DNA of 64,000 nucleotides from Carposina sasakii. Its lineage: Eukaryota; Arthropoda; Insecta; Lepidoptera; Carposinidae. Each line of letters opens with the position of its first letter. Position 1 is the stretch's first letter. The notes under the pieces are model-generated. The model did no database searches and was not told the DNA's origin. It was given only the letters and a program-made list of their open reading frames with translations. Positions 10,718 through 21,430 of this stretch are shown piece by piece. The position numbers were made by a program, and so were the translations under genes. The stretch lies in contig CP053167.1 of NCBI GenBank assembly GCA_014607495.2, forward strand, positions 496,001-560,000. The letters are read 5' to 3'.

Positions 10718-11136
10718 TAATGTTAATTGGGGCTGACTGTTACAATGTCATACAGTGACCCGTAACACAGTGTCCCGGGTAGGCAAACCAAATTAAAAAA
10801 TTGGAATGAATATGTTACAACAAACTACTTAACGGTAATATGTAGCTAAATAAACATTAAATTAAGGAAAACTACCATCAATTACATTAATACAATACGT
10901 CCCGAAAGAAATTAAAAACTGTGAAACTATTTTTTCGTCGTTTATTCACATAAATACCTTTTTTGTTTGTTATTTTTCAAGCACGGTACAAACTGTGGCG
11001 ATGACAACTGTTTAAAGATGGCTGCTTGCGAGTTTGACAAACGTGTGTATACCAACCTCATAAAACTAAAAGACAGGGACGGAGATATGTGCATTGTAAC
11101 ATTGTACCCCGTGTAACACTGTGCCCCATCTTACCC
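10718..11136 (-). mobile_element. 5' region and terminus of that pogo element
   Basis: Non-coding. The end reads on the minus strand TA (11137-11138), GGGTAAGATGGGGCACAGTG, then two spaced copies of GTAACA-type units. A related unit (cagtgacccgtaacacagtg) lies at 10751-10770. Subterminal repetition of the terminal motif is shared by the pogo elements in this window. I could not find the opposite terminus. Confidence 0.5.
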
Positions 11137-11138
11137 TA

Positions 11139-11609
11139 CCCATCTTAGGTTAGAGCCACGTGTCTGATGCTTAGGGTGACGGGAATGGAGGTTGAGCTCA
11201 CTTTATTTCTATAGTACCTAATCTTTCTTTGTGGTTAGCTATTCTCTAATTTTAGTACTAGATAGGTTGTTGTTTCCAAACTATAGGTAACCTAAATAGC
11301 AACTTCTCAAAGTAACTAAACTTATATAAAGCTTTATTTTCTTATTTCTAATATTCTAAAGCATATTTTCTTAATGGGGTAGTTTCCTATGGTTGAATCT
11401 TAATAACATTTTATTCTTATCAAAATAAATAATCAAAATCATACCTATCTGTAAAATTACAATTTGATTATGTGTCCAAATGAAAGATGCCTGAATTTTA
11501 GCAAAAGTAAAAATCTATCTCTACTCATCTATGAGTATAAACTCATTCCTATATATTTTATTTTTAGACCAGTTGTCATTCATATGTGGTAGTTTTATAA
11601 GTCCCATCG
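11139..11609. other. Non-coding, nothing recognised
   Basis: AT-rich sequence without long ORF, tRNA-like or repeat structure that I could identify. Confidence 0.4.
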
Positions 11610-12134
11610 TTAGCATAACGCCATAAAGCTATGCATTTCTTCGTGGTTTGTCGGTTTCCACAACTTGGAACGAGATTTTTCTGAAATATTATGATTTTTA
11701 CAGTGAGCTTCGGCATATTTATTTGTTTCAAGTTCCATCTTATTAATTATGTCATCGGTTAAAAACAACTTATAATATTGGTCTGCAGTTACAGTATCAG
11801 ATGGTACTGCAAATTCAATATTACCAGAAAAATCTTCGAAAGTCAGGGGACTATCAGTTATATCTTCATTTTCAATCATGGTTAAAGGTAATGTAGATTG
11901 TAGACTTGATGAGTTTTCGTCATCGGTGTCTGAGGATAAAAGTTCAAATAGATCTTCAGATGAAATAGATGTTTCGAGAGAACTTTTAGGGGCATAATCA
12001 TCATCGGTGCCACTACTATATGAAAATCGTACCGGACCAACAATATCTTCGGACCGTTGAATTATGTTATTATTATCATTTGATGTAGAGGTTTGTATGA
12101 ATGATTCTTCACACTTAGATGGCAATTTAGGCAA
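11610..12134 (-). pseudogene. piggyBac-like transposase, N-terminal fragment
   Basis: The minus-strand reading has an acidic, Ser-rich N-terminus (residues 1-100), then FSGNIEFAVPSD, ADQYYKLFLTDDIINKM and KSRSKLWKPTNHEEMHSFM, which is the opening of the piggyBac DDE domain. It ends in MALC before any of the catalytic Asp residues. The Lys-rich ORF at 12255-12482 may be a decayed upstream part. No terminal repeats or TTAA pair were found. Confidence 0.75.
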
Positions 12135-12904
12135 ATGAGGTTTATTTTGTTGTGGTGACGGTGTTAATATATTGAAAAACTGTTCTTCACAAAATGATGA
12201 ATTGAGTCATACCATATTGGACGTAACGATATGAGTGAAATGAGTGACCTACATCTACTTGTCAAAGCAGAGGATGTACCTACCTTGTTTCTTTTGGAAC
12301 AGATCGATATCATTTGTATGTATTATACGTTTCTTAGAGCTTTGGGGGTTTGAAAAAGTAAATGATTTGTTTGTGATTAATGCAGTGGGACTTTTTGTTT
12401 TTTGATCACTATTTAAGATTTTATACTTACAGGAAAATAACTTAGTTTTCTTATGGCTTTTGTGTGTAAAAAATATATTCAAATCGTCATCACTGAATAT
12501 AGGAGACTTATTATATTGTAAGTTATCGAATTCATTGCTGTACCCTGGTTGAATGACGATATCTTCTAGTATTTTGACTTGATTATTGCCAGAGCTGACT
12601 TACGATACTGGAGTTGATTGTTATTGAAATTTAGCGGTGGATGAGTTACAGATTGAAGAACATGCAGCATGCGACTAGTTGACAGGCTTTGATTAAACTG
12701 CAGGATTAAATATTTCTTTACATTTTGCATTTGAAAGCGTGGAACTTTCTTGCGGTATATCCATGGACTGCTCTGGGCGGTCTTCTTTTTTTTGACATTA
12801 ATAATACTCTTTTTGATATTTTCATTTTACTATATAAAAATGCCTGATGTGAAAATTATACGAATCAGCAGAAGAGGCTACTTTAATAATAATTAAAATA
12901 GATA

Positions 12905-13130
12905 ATTCATTATCTCTGATTTCACTATGGGTGCCCTACACCCTCCACTGACCCTCGGATAACTCATAATTGCGAAAACAGGCACTTGCACTAACTACAA
13001 TCGCCACGAGAAACCAGACCCGAGCACCTAGCATGCAAGACGATACATTGCACTATACCGAAATCAAAAACTAGATAAATAATCTACATATGTTTCGCCA
13101 ACAACCGTGGCATCCTCAGGATTATAGGAA
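12905..13130 (-). mobile_element. Hammerhead-bearing small repeat, copy B
   Basis: On the minus strand this matches the insertion at 34701-34994 in the ribozyme-like core, in the motif GCATGCTAGGTGCT, and in TCCGAGGGTCAGTGGAGGGT. It has no coding capacity. It adjoins the outer part of a BEL LTR. Confidence 0.65.
13079..13125 (-). ncRNA. Hammerhead-like motif, copy B
   Basis: Minus strand: stem I strand ATAATC (13125-13120), core CTGAGGA (13119-13113), stem II GCCA/TGGC, GAAAC (13096-13092), a minimal stem III, GTA as the NUH cleavage triplet (13087-13085), and GATTAT (13084-13079), which pairs with the first strand over six bases. Position 7 of the core (G here, T in copy A) is known to be variable in hammerheads. 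One unpaired T sits at the base of stem II. Confidence 0.5.
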
Positions 13131-13139
13131 TTAGTAAAT

Positions 13140-13571
13140 TAGTAAACCACTAATTATTATGAACCTCTAAAACCCAATACATTACTTACACGGAATTAAC
13201 TGTTGCATAAACGAAGGTTCGTTGAATATTAAATATGATTTCCCCAAACAATAAAACAAATGCCGACCAAAGGAAAATTGGGAACTTACGGAAGAATTTC
13301 TGTGTAATCCAATGGAGTTTATGGTAATCTTCTGTCCCCGGGGCACTGTTCTTATATCTTCAGGTTAATTTGATAGCACACATATGAATCACTGGTGGTT
13401 TGTTAGAAGTCCATGAAAATTGAAATTATTTGCAGTTTTTTACTGTTGCGTCCGCGTTGCCGCCATTCGAACTGAACTTGAGCGGGGCGCGCGGGCGGGG
13501 GGCCGACAGTTGTCACAGAAAGAAAATAGATGGCGTAGTTGGTGAAGAATGCTTTGGTCGGTTACCTAACA
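13140..13571 (-). repeat. 3' LTR of an internally deleted BEL/Pao element
   Basis: The minus strand starts TGTTAGGTAACCGACC at 13571 and runs to roughly 13140, where copy B of the small repeat begins; the CA end is not certain. Immediately upstream (13583-13572) is the purine tract GGTGGGGGGAAA, as expected before a 3' LTR. GC-rich sequence at about 13440-13500 is probably the promoter region. Confidence 0.6.
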
Positions 13572-13583
13572 TTTCCCCCCACC
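13572..13583 (-). promoter_or_regulatory. Polypurine tract
   Basis: GGTGGGGGGAAA on the minus strand, directly before the LTR start TGTTAGG; it would prime plus-strand DNA synthesis. Confidence 0.7.
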
Positions 13584-13800
13584 GAAATCAACAATGATTT
13601 CAAAATAGATAAACACAAAAAAAATAAAAATAAAATAAAATTTAATGTTAAATCAAACATACATAAATACATACAGATAATATACGTATAACTAGATATA
13701 ATAACATATAATATTTATAAACTAAGTGGACTGTATAAATTATGGAAATTAACAATATTAAATATTGTACTATATAATATATAGCAATGAAAATGATATT

Positions 13801-14768
13801 TTATTCATCCTGCTCTTTTGGGAGAGGACTCAGTTTAGTTACAGGACGTTGTAGTCGTGAATTTTGTGTTCGGAGTGTAACTACTCGGACCCTTCCATCA
13901 AGACCGGGATGTACTTGTTCGACACGTCCTAGACTCCATTGTTGGCATGGGCTGTTGGGGGTATCGACTAGCCACTTTTGTCTTTGTTGCAATGTATGCA
14001 AGTATTCAGACCTCCATCGACGCCAAAAATGCAACGTGGCTTGTTGAACACACTGCCATCGACTGAGGCGACTAAGAGGCGCGTCCGACAAGTCGTAATT
14101 AGGTGCTGATACTAGTTGACGACCGACTAAAAAATGTCCTGGAGTCAAGACGTCGAATTCACTGGGATCATTAGACAAACTGCATAGAGGCCGAGAATTT
14201 AAAATCGCTTCTATGTTGGAAAACAAAGTACACAACTCTTCGAACGATAACGCACGTGTACCAATTACGCGTTTTAAATGGTATTTGGCCGATTTAATTC
14301 CAGCTTCAAATATCCCGCCAAAATGACTCCCACTTGGAGGATTATATTTCCACGTTATTTTTCTAACTGTAAATTTATCAATTAGTTGACGTTGATTTTG
14401 ATTATAGAAGTCAAATACTTCATTAAAATGTTACCAGCGGACACAAAATTCTTCCCATTATCGGAATAAATTGTATGTGGTAACCGCGCCGAGATGTAAA
14501 TCTATCGAATGAAGCCAGAAAGCACTCAGTAGTTAATGCTGAGACTACTTCAAGATGTACTGCGCGTGTTGTATAACAAACAAATAGGCATAAATAAGCC
14601 TTCGATATTTTTGCATTACGACGATTTGATTCTTTAGTATAAAATGGGCCTCCCATATCGACACCGACTGTGTGAAATGGGTAAACATCCTGTAAGCGAC
14701 ATTTAGGTAAATTACCCATTTTAGGTTGACTAATAGTGGGTCTATTTTTAAAGCATCTTATACACTAT
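13801..14768 (-). pseudogene. BEL/Pao pol fragment: integrase core and C-terminal domain
   Basis: The minus-strand reading starts with CFKNRPT (end of the integrase zinc site), then VGVDMGGPF and KAYLCLFVCYTTRAVHLEVV of the integrase core. It breaks at about 14440. From 14235 it continues with ILNSRPLCSLSNDPSEFDVL and TPGHFLVG and ends in the DUF5641-type tail (QQWSLGRVEQVHPGLDG). The layout matches the C-termini of the BEL units at 44425-58354, but it is a different family. Frameshifts near 14440 and 14250 break it. Confidence 0.8.
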
Positions 14769-14816
14769 AAATAGATGGCGTAGTTGGTGAAGAATGCTTT
14801 GGTCGGTTACCTAACA
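14769..14816 (-). repeat. 48-bp remnant of the 5' LTR fused into pol
   Basis: The 48 bases are identical to 13524-13571, the first 48 bases of the 3' LTR. They are joined directly to integrase coding sequence, so an internal deletion removed the rest of the 5' LTR, gag and most of pol. Confidence 0.7.
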
Positions 14817-14867
14817 TTAACTACCCTCTACTAAGTATTAAAAAATGTATAACTAATTAGTCTAATT

Positions 14868-15012
14868 ACTCACCATTATTTATATTTCAAATAAATATAT
14901 ACTATTTGTGCACACAAACCAAATAGTATTGGGTGAATTAGTTAAATTTAAATGAAAAAATTCAAAAAATCACCAAAATATTGATAAATTAGTAAAGGAA
15001 AACAAGGATGTA
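14868..15012 (+). repeat. Inverted copy of the 3' end of the pogo element at 9320-9472
   Basis: Nearly identical to the reverse complement of 9320-9472, including the codons for the transposase C-terminus (around ACTATTTGTGCACACAAACC). A few substitutions and indels separate the two. It is a dispersed fragment of the same pogo family. Confidence 0.75.
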
Positions 15013-15013
15013 T

Positions 15014-15125
15014 GCGTTATCAGATCCGAGGGTCAGTGGAGGGTGTAGAGCCCGGTGGTGGGCGCACCCATAGTGAATGTTTGAACTTCCGAATTGTAAC
15101 GCCTAATACAATTTCATTTATATCT
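15014..15125 (+). mobile_element. Hammerhead-bearing small repeat, copy C (3' half only)
   Basis: Matches the end of the 34701-34994 insertion: ATCCGAGGGTCAGTGGAGGG, CCCGGTGGTGGGCG, TTTGAACTTCCGAAT and ACGCCTAATACAATT. The ribozyme-like half is missing. Confidence 0.65.
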
Positions 15126-16091
15126 CTGATTTGACTATCCGGGTCGACAGCACTAGGCCAACTAATTGTAATCTAGTGCGGCGATCAGGTATTCAGATAT
15201 CTAAGACCTGATAAACGCTGATCGGAATCGGGTCGAAAGGATCCGATATGATTTTTAGATATCTACCAATAGGATTTAAAGAGACAATTTTAAAACACCA
15301 AGTATCTAATTTTTACTGCATATAAGACCTGATATATCTATCCCGCACCAGCGTCAAGTCAAGCATTTTTTACTACCGCACCGGAGGCTAAACTACCATC
15401 GGTTCTTTTCGACCTGATGCCGCAGTGAACGTGTTAATTAAAATCCTCTCTTACTAATATTGCAGATGGGGAAATATTATCTTGGTACCGTGCCCATCTC
15501 AAATACCAGCACAGATTCTTTCCTGCCAGTTATTTGATAGTGTCCAATAATATATAGGTATAGTAGAGAGTCCGGCTGTGGTGCTGTGATTTGATCCTAC
15601 CTCTAATCAAAATGGGCTCTTTTGCGGATATACCTTGGACGTTAACTTCATTTCAATTGGTACTCACTTCTACCATAAATGAACGGTATGCTCGGATATG
15701 TTCCCCATAATATGACTGAGCTTGTTTTATTTGGTATGTTTCCAGACAAAACAAATTGAATCCTGACTTCAGCATTATGGGGAACATATCCAGGCTGGTA
15801 TTCGGGAATTAATATTAACAATGGCACGGTGTCTATTTAATTGATACTCAATTACATGCTCAGCCAAATTGTGCATAATAATACGAGTATGTTGCCTTTC
15901 TTTCTAAGGCTCTGCCTTCGAATCGACTGAGCATCAATTCGGTTGATTATAACGAGATGAAAATTGTTTATCATTGCAGCGGCATTTCTTAAATCTGTTA
16001 TAAGATTTTTTGACATTCTGCTAAAATATTCAGTGCGAATAATCTTAAATCCCGTTGAAGCCGACCGTTTACAACTACCACTACCCACCGG
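15126..16091. other. Unassigned stretch with a 16-bp hairpin
   Basis: No recognisable coding sequence. An inverted repeat ATATGTTCCCCATAAT (15697-15712 with 15774-15789) has a 61-base loop. Short ORFs here carry no motif I know. Confidence 0.35.
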
Positions 16092-16248
16092 CAGGGCCGG
16101 CCCGCCCATACGGCGAACGGAGCAGTCGCTCCAGGCGCCAAATCCTATAGGGCGCCTAAATGGTAAGGTATATATTATTAGGAGTAAACAGGAGAGGCGC
16201 CATAATTGGATCTCGCTCCATTCTAAAATTTACCTCGGGCCGGCGCTG
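16092..16248. mobile_element. 157-bp hAT-type MITE
   Basis: Termini CAGGGCCGGC and GCCGGCGCTG are inverted copies with one mismatch, the CAG start being typical of hAT elements. Internal GGCGCC-containing units occur at both sides. I could not confirm an 8-bp target duplication. Confidence 0.5.
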
Positions 16249-16522
16249 CCCCCCTGCACATTGTTAGGTACTTATCTAGATTCATTAACTTGTATCGCTG
16301 TTGGTTTTCCGAAAATTGTTAAATAAGTAAATAAAATAAAAAATATATCCTGGTAAGGATATGGATTTCAGTATTCTCCTTTATGAATTGTATGCACTTG
16401 TCAGATTTTTTGTGCAATGTTCACATTTTACATTTAAGAGGATAAACACCTTCCTGACATCCCACCCCGCTGTATTAGAAGATGTAAGATCATTTGCCAC
16501 ATCTTCCTCACAGCTATACGAC

Positions 16523-16972
16523 CAGTGTTGGCAACCGTACGATAATTATCGTACATGCACGATAATTTGATACCTGCGTACGATGTACGATTGCGATTCA
16601 TTATCGTACACAAATGTACGATAATTTTCGAATTGTAATGGATTTCGATAGTTTCGTTCACTCATATATAGATAAGAAATATATAAATATATATCTCGTT
16701 GAATATTACATATTTTGTCAATTTTATGTGTTCATGAATAAATTTAATAATCGACTGATCAACTTTGGAGCCATTTTATTTTTGTAAAACTTTTGAAACA
16801 CACAAATTTTCGCGCCATTTGTACGCAATGTACCCATGTGAAAATCATAAAATTCGAAAAAGGACATGACGAGCGGCTGAGCGCAATATAAGTTCGTAAT
16901 AATATCTATTTTTATTAATAATTAACGTTTTTTTTTATGTCGTTCAAAAGTATACGATAATTTGCCACAACC
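16523..16972. mobile_element. Possible non-autonomous hAT-like element with TACGATAAT palindromes
   Basis: Starts CAGTGTTGGCAACC and contains an 18-bp perfect palindrome (16537-16554, GTACGATAATTATCGTAC), an inverted pair at 16601-16610 and 16615-16624, and further CGATAAT copies, the last near 16953. The right end (reverse complement GTTGTGGCAAATTATCG) only partly matches the left, so the boundary is approximate. Confidence 0.4.
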
Positions 16973-17457
16973 TCACAAAACTTTTTAAATTTATAACCCA
17001 ATTCTATAGTTTAGGAACCGATTTCACATTGCCTTTTACGTCAATGTATTTAATGTTTTCTATTTTTTTATTACTTCCATGCAAAAATGTTTTTAGTTTT
17101 ATCAGTTCAGTTACTAACGTTTTCAATTTTCATTTAGTTTTCTTTAAAAAAAAAACACTTGGCCGCTTACTTATTATGTTCCTGTGCTTACTGCTGTGCC
17201 ATCGATGTAGTGTGCTAAAAATATAAAAATCTCTAAATCAATTTTCTTAATAGCTAGTGAACATTAAAAAGAGCAAGTACCTACCTATTGGGTCCGCATT
17301 GTGTGCGACTTATTAATATGAATGGAAGTACTTTAACACGTTTTTTACACATTAATTAAATTATTATTAATAATTTTATAACATTTTTTATACCACGCAA
17401 ATGTTTTCCCAAAATGGGGTTACCAGTTCTACAGAATCATAATCCTGCTGCCACATT
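16973..17457. other. AT-rich non-coding, nothing recognised
   Basis: Poly-T/A-rich sequence with no long ORF or repeat of note. Confidence 0.4.
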
Positions 17458-17459
17458 TA

Positions 17460-17497
17460 GGGTGAGGCCAAATGAGCGTAATTTTGTGAGTCGTAAG
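17460..17497 (+). mobile_element. Solo PIF/Harbinger terminus
   Basis: GGGTGAGGCCAAATGAGCGT and the bases after it match the 43-bp terminal repeat of the Harbinger element at 25570 with a few substitutions, preceded by TTA. No partner terminus was found nearby. Confidence 0.65.
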
Positions 17498-17499
17498 TG

Positions 17500-17825
17500 G
17501 CAGAAATTGTTGTTTGCTACCGTTTTTACAAATCTGCTCCTACATACAGTTGAAAAATGATTGGGTTTTTTACATTTGGTGCAGACTTTTCTCCTGGCTG
17601 GGCAGACCTCTAATTTCCTTTCATGCTGCTGTCCACTTGCACGAAATAATCATCTTAGGTATATTTTTTGTAATTTTATCCACTGCAATGATATCTAATT
17701 GAACGTCTGCAGCTTGATGTTTTCCTATCTCTGCCAACCTAAATTTAGATACAACTTCATCTAGCTCGGTGTCACCTTCCCTAATAATTCTCCTTTGAGT
17801 ATCTAAATCAGAGGCATCTAGTAGG
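17500..17825 (-). pseudogene. gypsy-type gag relic, C-terminal part (continues at 21120-21430)
   Basis: On the minus strand the peptide ASDLDTQRRIIREGDTELDE, VVSKFRLAE and a decayed zinc knuckle (CKW..., then KNPIIFQL) follow on from the part at 21430-21120. The two halves are separated by the TA-flanked pogo insertion. Frameshifts and stops are present, so the gag is dead. The order and the LTR at 21919-22060 place it in one minus-strand gypsy relic. Confidence 0.6.
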
Positions 17826-18412
17826 TAGGGTAGGGCGGGGCTAAAAGGTCCATTTTGCGTATATTGAGTCATAACTACGTACGTTTATGGTTCCTGGGAA
17901 AGATTTAAATAATAATAGAAAGTTTAATCCTTCATCTATACGTTGCAATAGGTGAATACGGCCAGAATTTACCAATGCGCCCAATATGGGCGATACAAAA
18001 TGTCATGTCAAATGGTCCTTTTTACTCCACAGGTGGGGTAAAAAGGACCAGTCTTGGGGTAAAAAGAACCACGACAACTAAATCGTATTTTGTGGTCAAA
18101 TGTAGGAAATAAATAAAAGTAAATAATCTTTATATTTATTATATTTATTTAGAAAATCGACAGATATGTTACGACCTATTTTGCACTGGTAACTAAGTTA
18201 TATAATTATGGCACAGTTATAATCAGTCTTAATAACAAATCTTTAGGTCTTTGGTCTTTTTGATCTTGATAAAGGTAACATCTTAAAACAAAGGTAACAT
18301 CTCATAATCGTACATATTTATAAAAGAAATCGGTAACATCTTTAGCAACTTAAACAATTTAAAAAATTAAGTAAATTCAACAAAAAACTAATAACTAATC
18401 TTAATCAGACTG

Positions 18413-18613
18413 TCAATTCTTACATTCGTATGCAAGAGATGATGAGTGATGTTTGGCACACTTATCGTGGGCCCAACCTTTACAGGCACTACATTGAATC
18501 CAGCCTTCTCCTGCAACACTGTCAGCAAATGACTCGCAGCATTCCAGACAAAGGCATTCTTCTTCTTCAGAACTCGAACTCGTATCTTTTTCTTGTAAAA
18601 TCTTTCTTTTCAC
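18413..18613 (-). pseudogene. PHD-like zinc finger, C-terminal part of the pogo transposase
   Basis: Cys/His pattern CLCLECCESF, then WIQCSACKGWAHDKCA and ECKN, preceded by an acidic Ser-rich linker. Insect jerky-like transposases often end in such a finger. It is cut off from the 518-residue upstream reading by an imperfect tandem duplication of about 47 bases (18599-18670) that shifts the frame and brings in a stop. Confidence 0.65.
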
Positions 18614-18664
18614 TTGTTTATTTTTATTTGTATCTTTTCTTGTAAAATCTTTTTTTTCACTTGT

Positions 18665-20390
18665 TTATTTTTCTTCGAGACAGCTTTTTTTACGAGAGAC
18701 CATTTTCTTCTTCTTTTTATTTTCTTGTTCCAAAGACATCGCTTCCTTTTCGGGTGTGTCTGTTAATATAGCTGCCTTTCGTCGTTTCCTGCTGGTAACA
18801 TTACGCGGTCCTGCCTGAGGGAAAGGCCTGATGGATTCCGGAGAAAATGTTGATGGCTGAACAAACAAGGATGAAGCTGACGTAGATGGTTGAAGCTCAA
18901 TGTTTGAAGATGGAACTGTACAGGACCTTAATGGCAGACGATCTTTTTCAACAGCAGCTGTAGAAGACAACAGTGGGTCACTTGAGGACAGCAAAACTGA
19001 GACGGTAGGCAACTGAGGCCCTACTGTAGACGACTGAGAAGGAGATACAGGAGACATACTTGCTGAAACAACTGCTACAACTTCGGGCTGCGAAGAAATT
19101 AACAAACTTGGTGAACCTGGAGAAATAGGCAACTGGGGCTCTGTAGACATAGGCGGCTGTGACTCATTAGGTGCAGAAGACGTTGTTGGATTGTTCGGAT
19201 TTGGTCGGTCTGTCACAAAACTTGGAGCGAAGTCCGATTCATCAAACACTTCCCGGTTGAACGGGTAAACCCCGGCTTTTTGAAACCCTTTCGAGATGTT
19301 GTTGGGAGTCAGTGCCAAAGGTAAAGCTGTTCGGACGATGCCTGGGATGTCGTGAATGCTCATTGTTTTTTCTGGGTGGCTACGCATCCATGAATCTTGT
19401 GCTGACGATAAATACCTTTTAAACGGCTCGAAAACAGACACGTCTAAGGGGTGCAGCTTATGGGAACAATGGGGAGGATACGACAACATCACTACTCCAT
19501 TATTTTTCGCTAAATCCAACACTTCCACTGACAAGTGCGAACTGTGATTATCTAGTAAAAGTAAAACTGGCGATTCTTTAGTTGGCTTTACATAACTGAT
19601 GAAATGTTTCACAAAAAGCAAGAATTCCGTATCAGTCATCCAGCCGCTTGCATTTCCTGCACCAATACATTCTGTTGGCCCATCTCGCACGAAATGATCT
19701 TGGTATTTCTTTCTTGGAAATACGAACATTGGAGGTATCGAAGATCCAGTTGCCGAAACAGCTACCAACAATGTTACATTAGTTCCTCTTTCAGCAGATG
19801 TGACAGATCCGACGTTTCTTTTCCCTTTGGCTGCAATTATTTTTGAAGGTTTAGTTACGGTCGAGACACCAGTCTCATCAGCGTTCCATATAGACGAACC
19901 TCTGAATTTGTGACGATCTATCACGTGTGCCAATTTATCAAAATATTCACAAACGTTCGTTCGATTGAATGAGGTGGCCCTGCTCAAACTAGTAGCCTCT
20001 GGCTTCCTGATAGAGAGACGGTCATTCCTTTCCAAGAATCCCGTCAGCCAGTCCTTTCCAGCCATCTTGTTTGTGTGCCATATCTCAGGAATCTTCAAAT
20101 TATATTTTACAGCGCATTCATAAGCCAAGCGACGAACATCTTTAGGGCCTATGCCGTGAAAGATTTCTGCAAGTGTCAGTAAATACTCGCAGAGAGAAGT
20201 TTCTTGTTCTTTGTTAAACACTAATCTGGGAGTGCCGTAGCCATGAATCTCTTCAATGAAGTTCTGCTAATCTCATAGTCACGACAAACTTGCCTTAGTG
20301 ATTTCTTTTCATTTGCGACTAAATCAGCCGCTCGCTTCATCAGCTCAATGGACTTCGTACCACGCTCAGTGGTTTTTTATAATTCCGCAT
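18665..20390 (-). pseudogene. pogo/Tigger transposase (jerky-like), nearly intact
   Basis: DNA transposase. The frame 20221-18665 is open. It has the CENP-B-like domain (MAGKDWLTGFLERN), the DDE residues in WNADETG, LLLLDNHSSH and HKLHPLDVSVF, then GFQKAGVYPFNREVF and a long Ser/Pro-rich tail with a basic end. The frame begins at GTG, not ATG: the helix-turn-helix (LRQVCRDYEISRTSLKRFM) lies upstream at 20390-20240 in other frames, so one or more frameshifts separate it. No introns are needed. The best-preserved DNA transposase here after the Harbinger one. Confidence 0.85.
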
Positions 20391-20549
20391 TCTGAAAATA
20401 AAATAGAAATTAATACATAGAATCAAAATAGTTCGTGGGGCTTAAAGGTCCACCGCGGTCCTTTGTGCCCCAAAAAGGTGGACTGTTGTTTTAGGTTATG
20501 TAGAAAAACAAAGTGATACAAACAAAAAAACAATGTCACTACGTGAAAC

Positions 20550-20800
20550 TTAAATAAATAAATAAATAAATATTCACACGCTTCACAACACATTGACCTA
20601 GTCCCACACTAAGACCCCAAAGGTCTTGTGTCGTGGGTACTAAGCAACGGTATATAAATACATAGATAAGTATATAAACATCCATGACTTGGAAACAAAC
20701 ATCGATATTCATCACATCAATGTTTGCACCTACCGGGATTCGAACCCAGGACCTATGGCGTCGCAGGCAGGGTCACTACCAACTACACCAATCGGCCGTC
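20550..20800 (-). mobile_element. tRNA-derived lepidopteran SINE
   Basis: The minus strand starts at 20800 with a tRNA-like head: an A-box-like TGGTGTAGTTGG (20790-20779) and B box GGTTCGAATCC (20746-20736). A unique body follows, then a TTTA repeat tail (20572-20550). Transcription would be by RNA polymerase III. It sits inside the pogo element and so is younger. Confidence 0.85.
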
Positions 20801-21119
20801 TAATGTAATAAATCTAATTTAACCGTCTAACTTAATACCACTAACCATTTATACAGAGAAATTATGCTTCGTAAGTTTAAAAATCGAACAATGAGACTAA
20901 ATTTAAGTAACATCTAAAACATTACTTACGTGTAATTTTCGCACGACTTGCGCGTACACTATCGCCGGCTCTAGAAGACTCACTGCGCGGGGCGGCATGC
21001 GTACCCGTCCCTCACCCCCTTCACGCACTGGTCACTCCGTTGTCTAACGTGCACTTAGTTTCGGAGATAGGCACGGTGGACCTTTTTACCCGCGGACCTT
21101 TTAGCCCCGCCCTACCCTA

Positions 21120-21430
21120 CTAACCTGTCTCTAATTGCCTCTTCATCCGATTTAAATTTGCAATCTTTGAACAACCCTCGGATGTCCGTCAAGCTGTCAA
21201 ACGGCTCACCTGCCTCCTGTAATAGAACAAGAACCGGGAATGCAAAACATTTTTCGTTGGCTCACAGTTCTCATCAAAAAGCTTGATAACTGCATTATAT
21301 TCCTTGCTACTCTCTGTCATAAACTTGAAATTGTTATATTTTTTACGCCATCCTATCCAATTACGTTCAATAATATAGCCACTTTTCTCTCATCCCGTCA
21401 TGCTAAGAGATAAATGTCCAGAGCATGCTT
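21120..21430 (-). pseudogene. gypsy-type gag relic, N-terminal part
   Basis: Reads NWIGWRKKYNNFKFMTESS and then, in another frame, LLQEAGEPFDSLTDIRGLFK and FKSDEEAIRDRL, a capsid region of retrotransposon Gag proteins. It stops at the TA duplication of the pogo element and resumes at 17825. Confidence 0.65.

Larger units (their letters stand above)
17828..21117 (-). mobile_element. Complete pogo/Tigger element with 24-bp terminal repeats, TA duplication
   Basis: Terminal repeats 17828-17851 and 21094-21117 are perfect inverted copies (outer part GGGTAGGGCGGGGCTAAAAG), each flanked by TA (17826-17827, 21118-21119). Subterminal copies of GGGGTAAAAAGGACCA-like units lie at 18030-18075 and 20435-20490. 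The element carries the transposase at 18413-20390 and a SINE insertion at 20550-20800. It interrupts a gypsy gag relic. Confidence 0.9.

Noticed and set aside
20736..20800. Functional tRNA gene
   Set aside because: A and B boxes are present but the cloverleaf is not, and a SINE body with TTTA tail follows.
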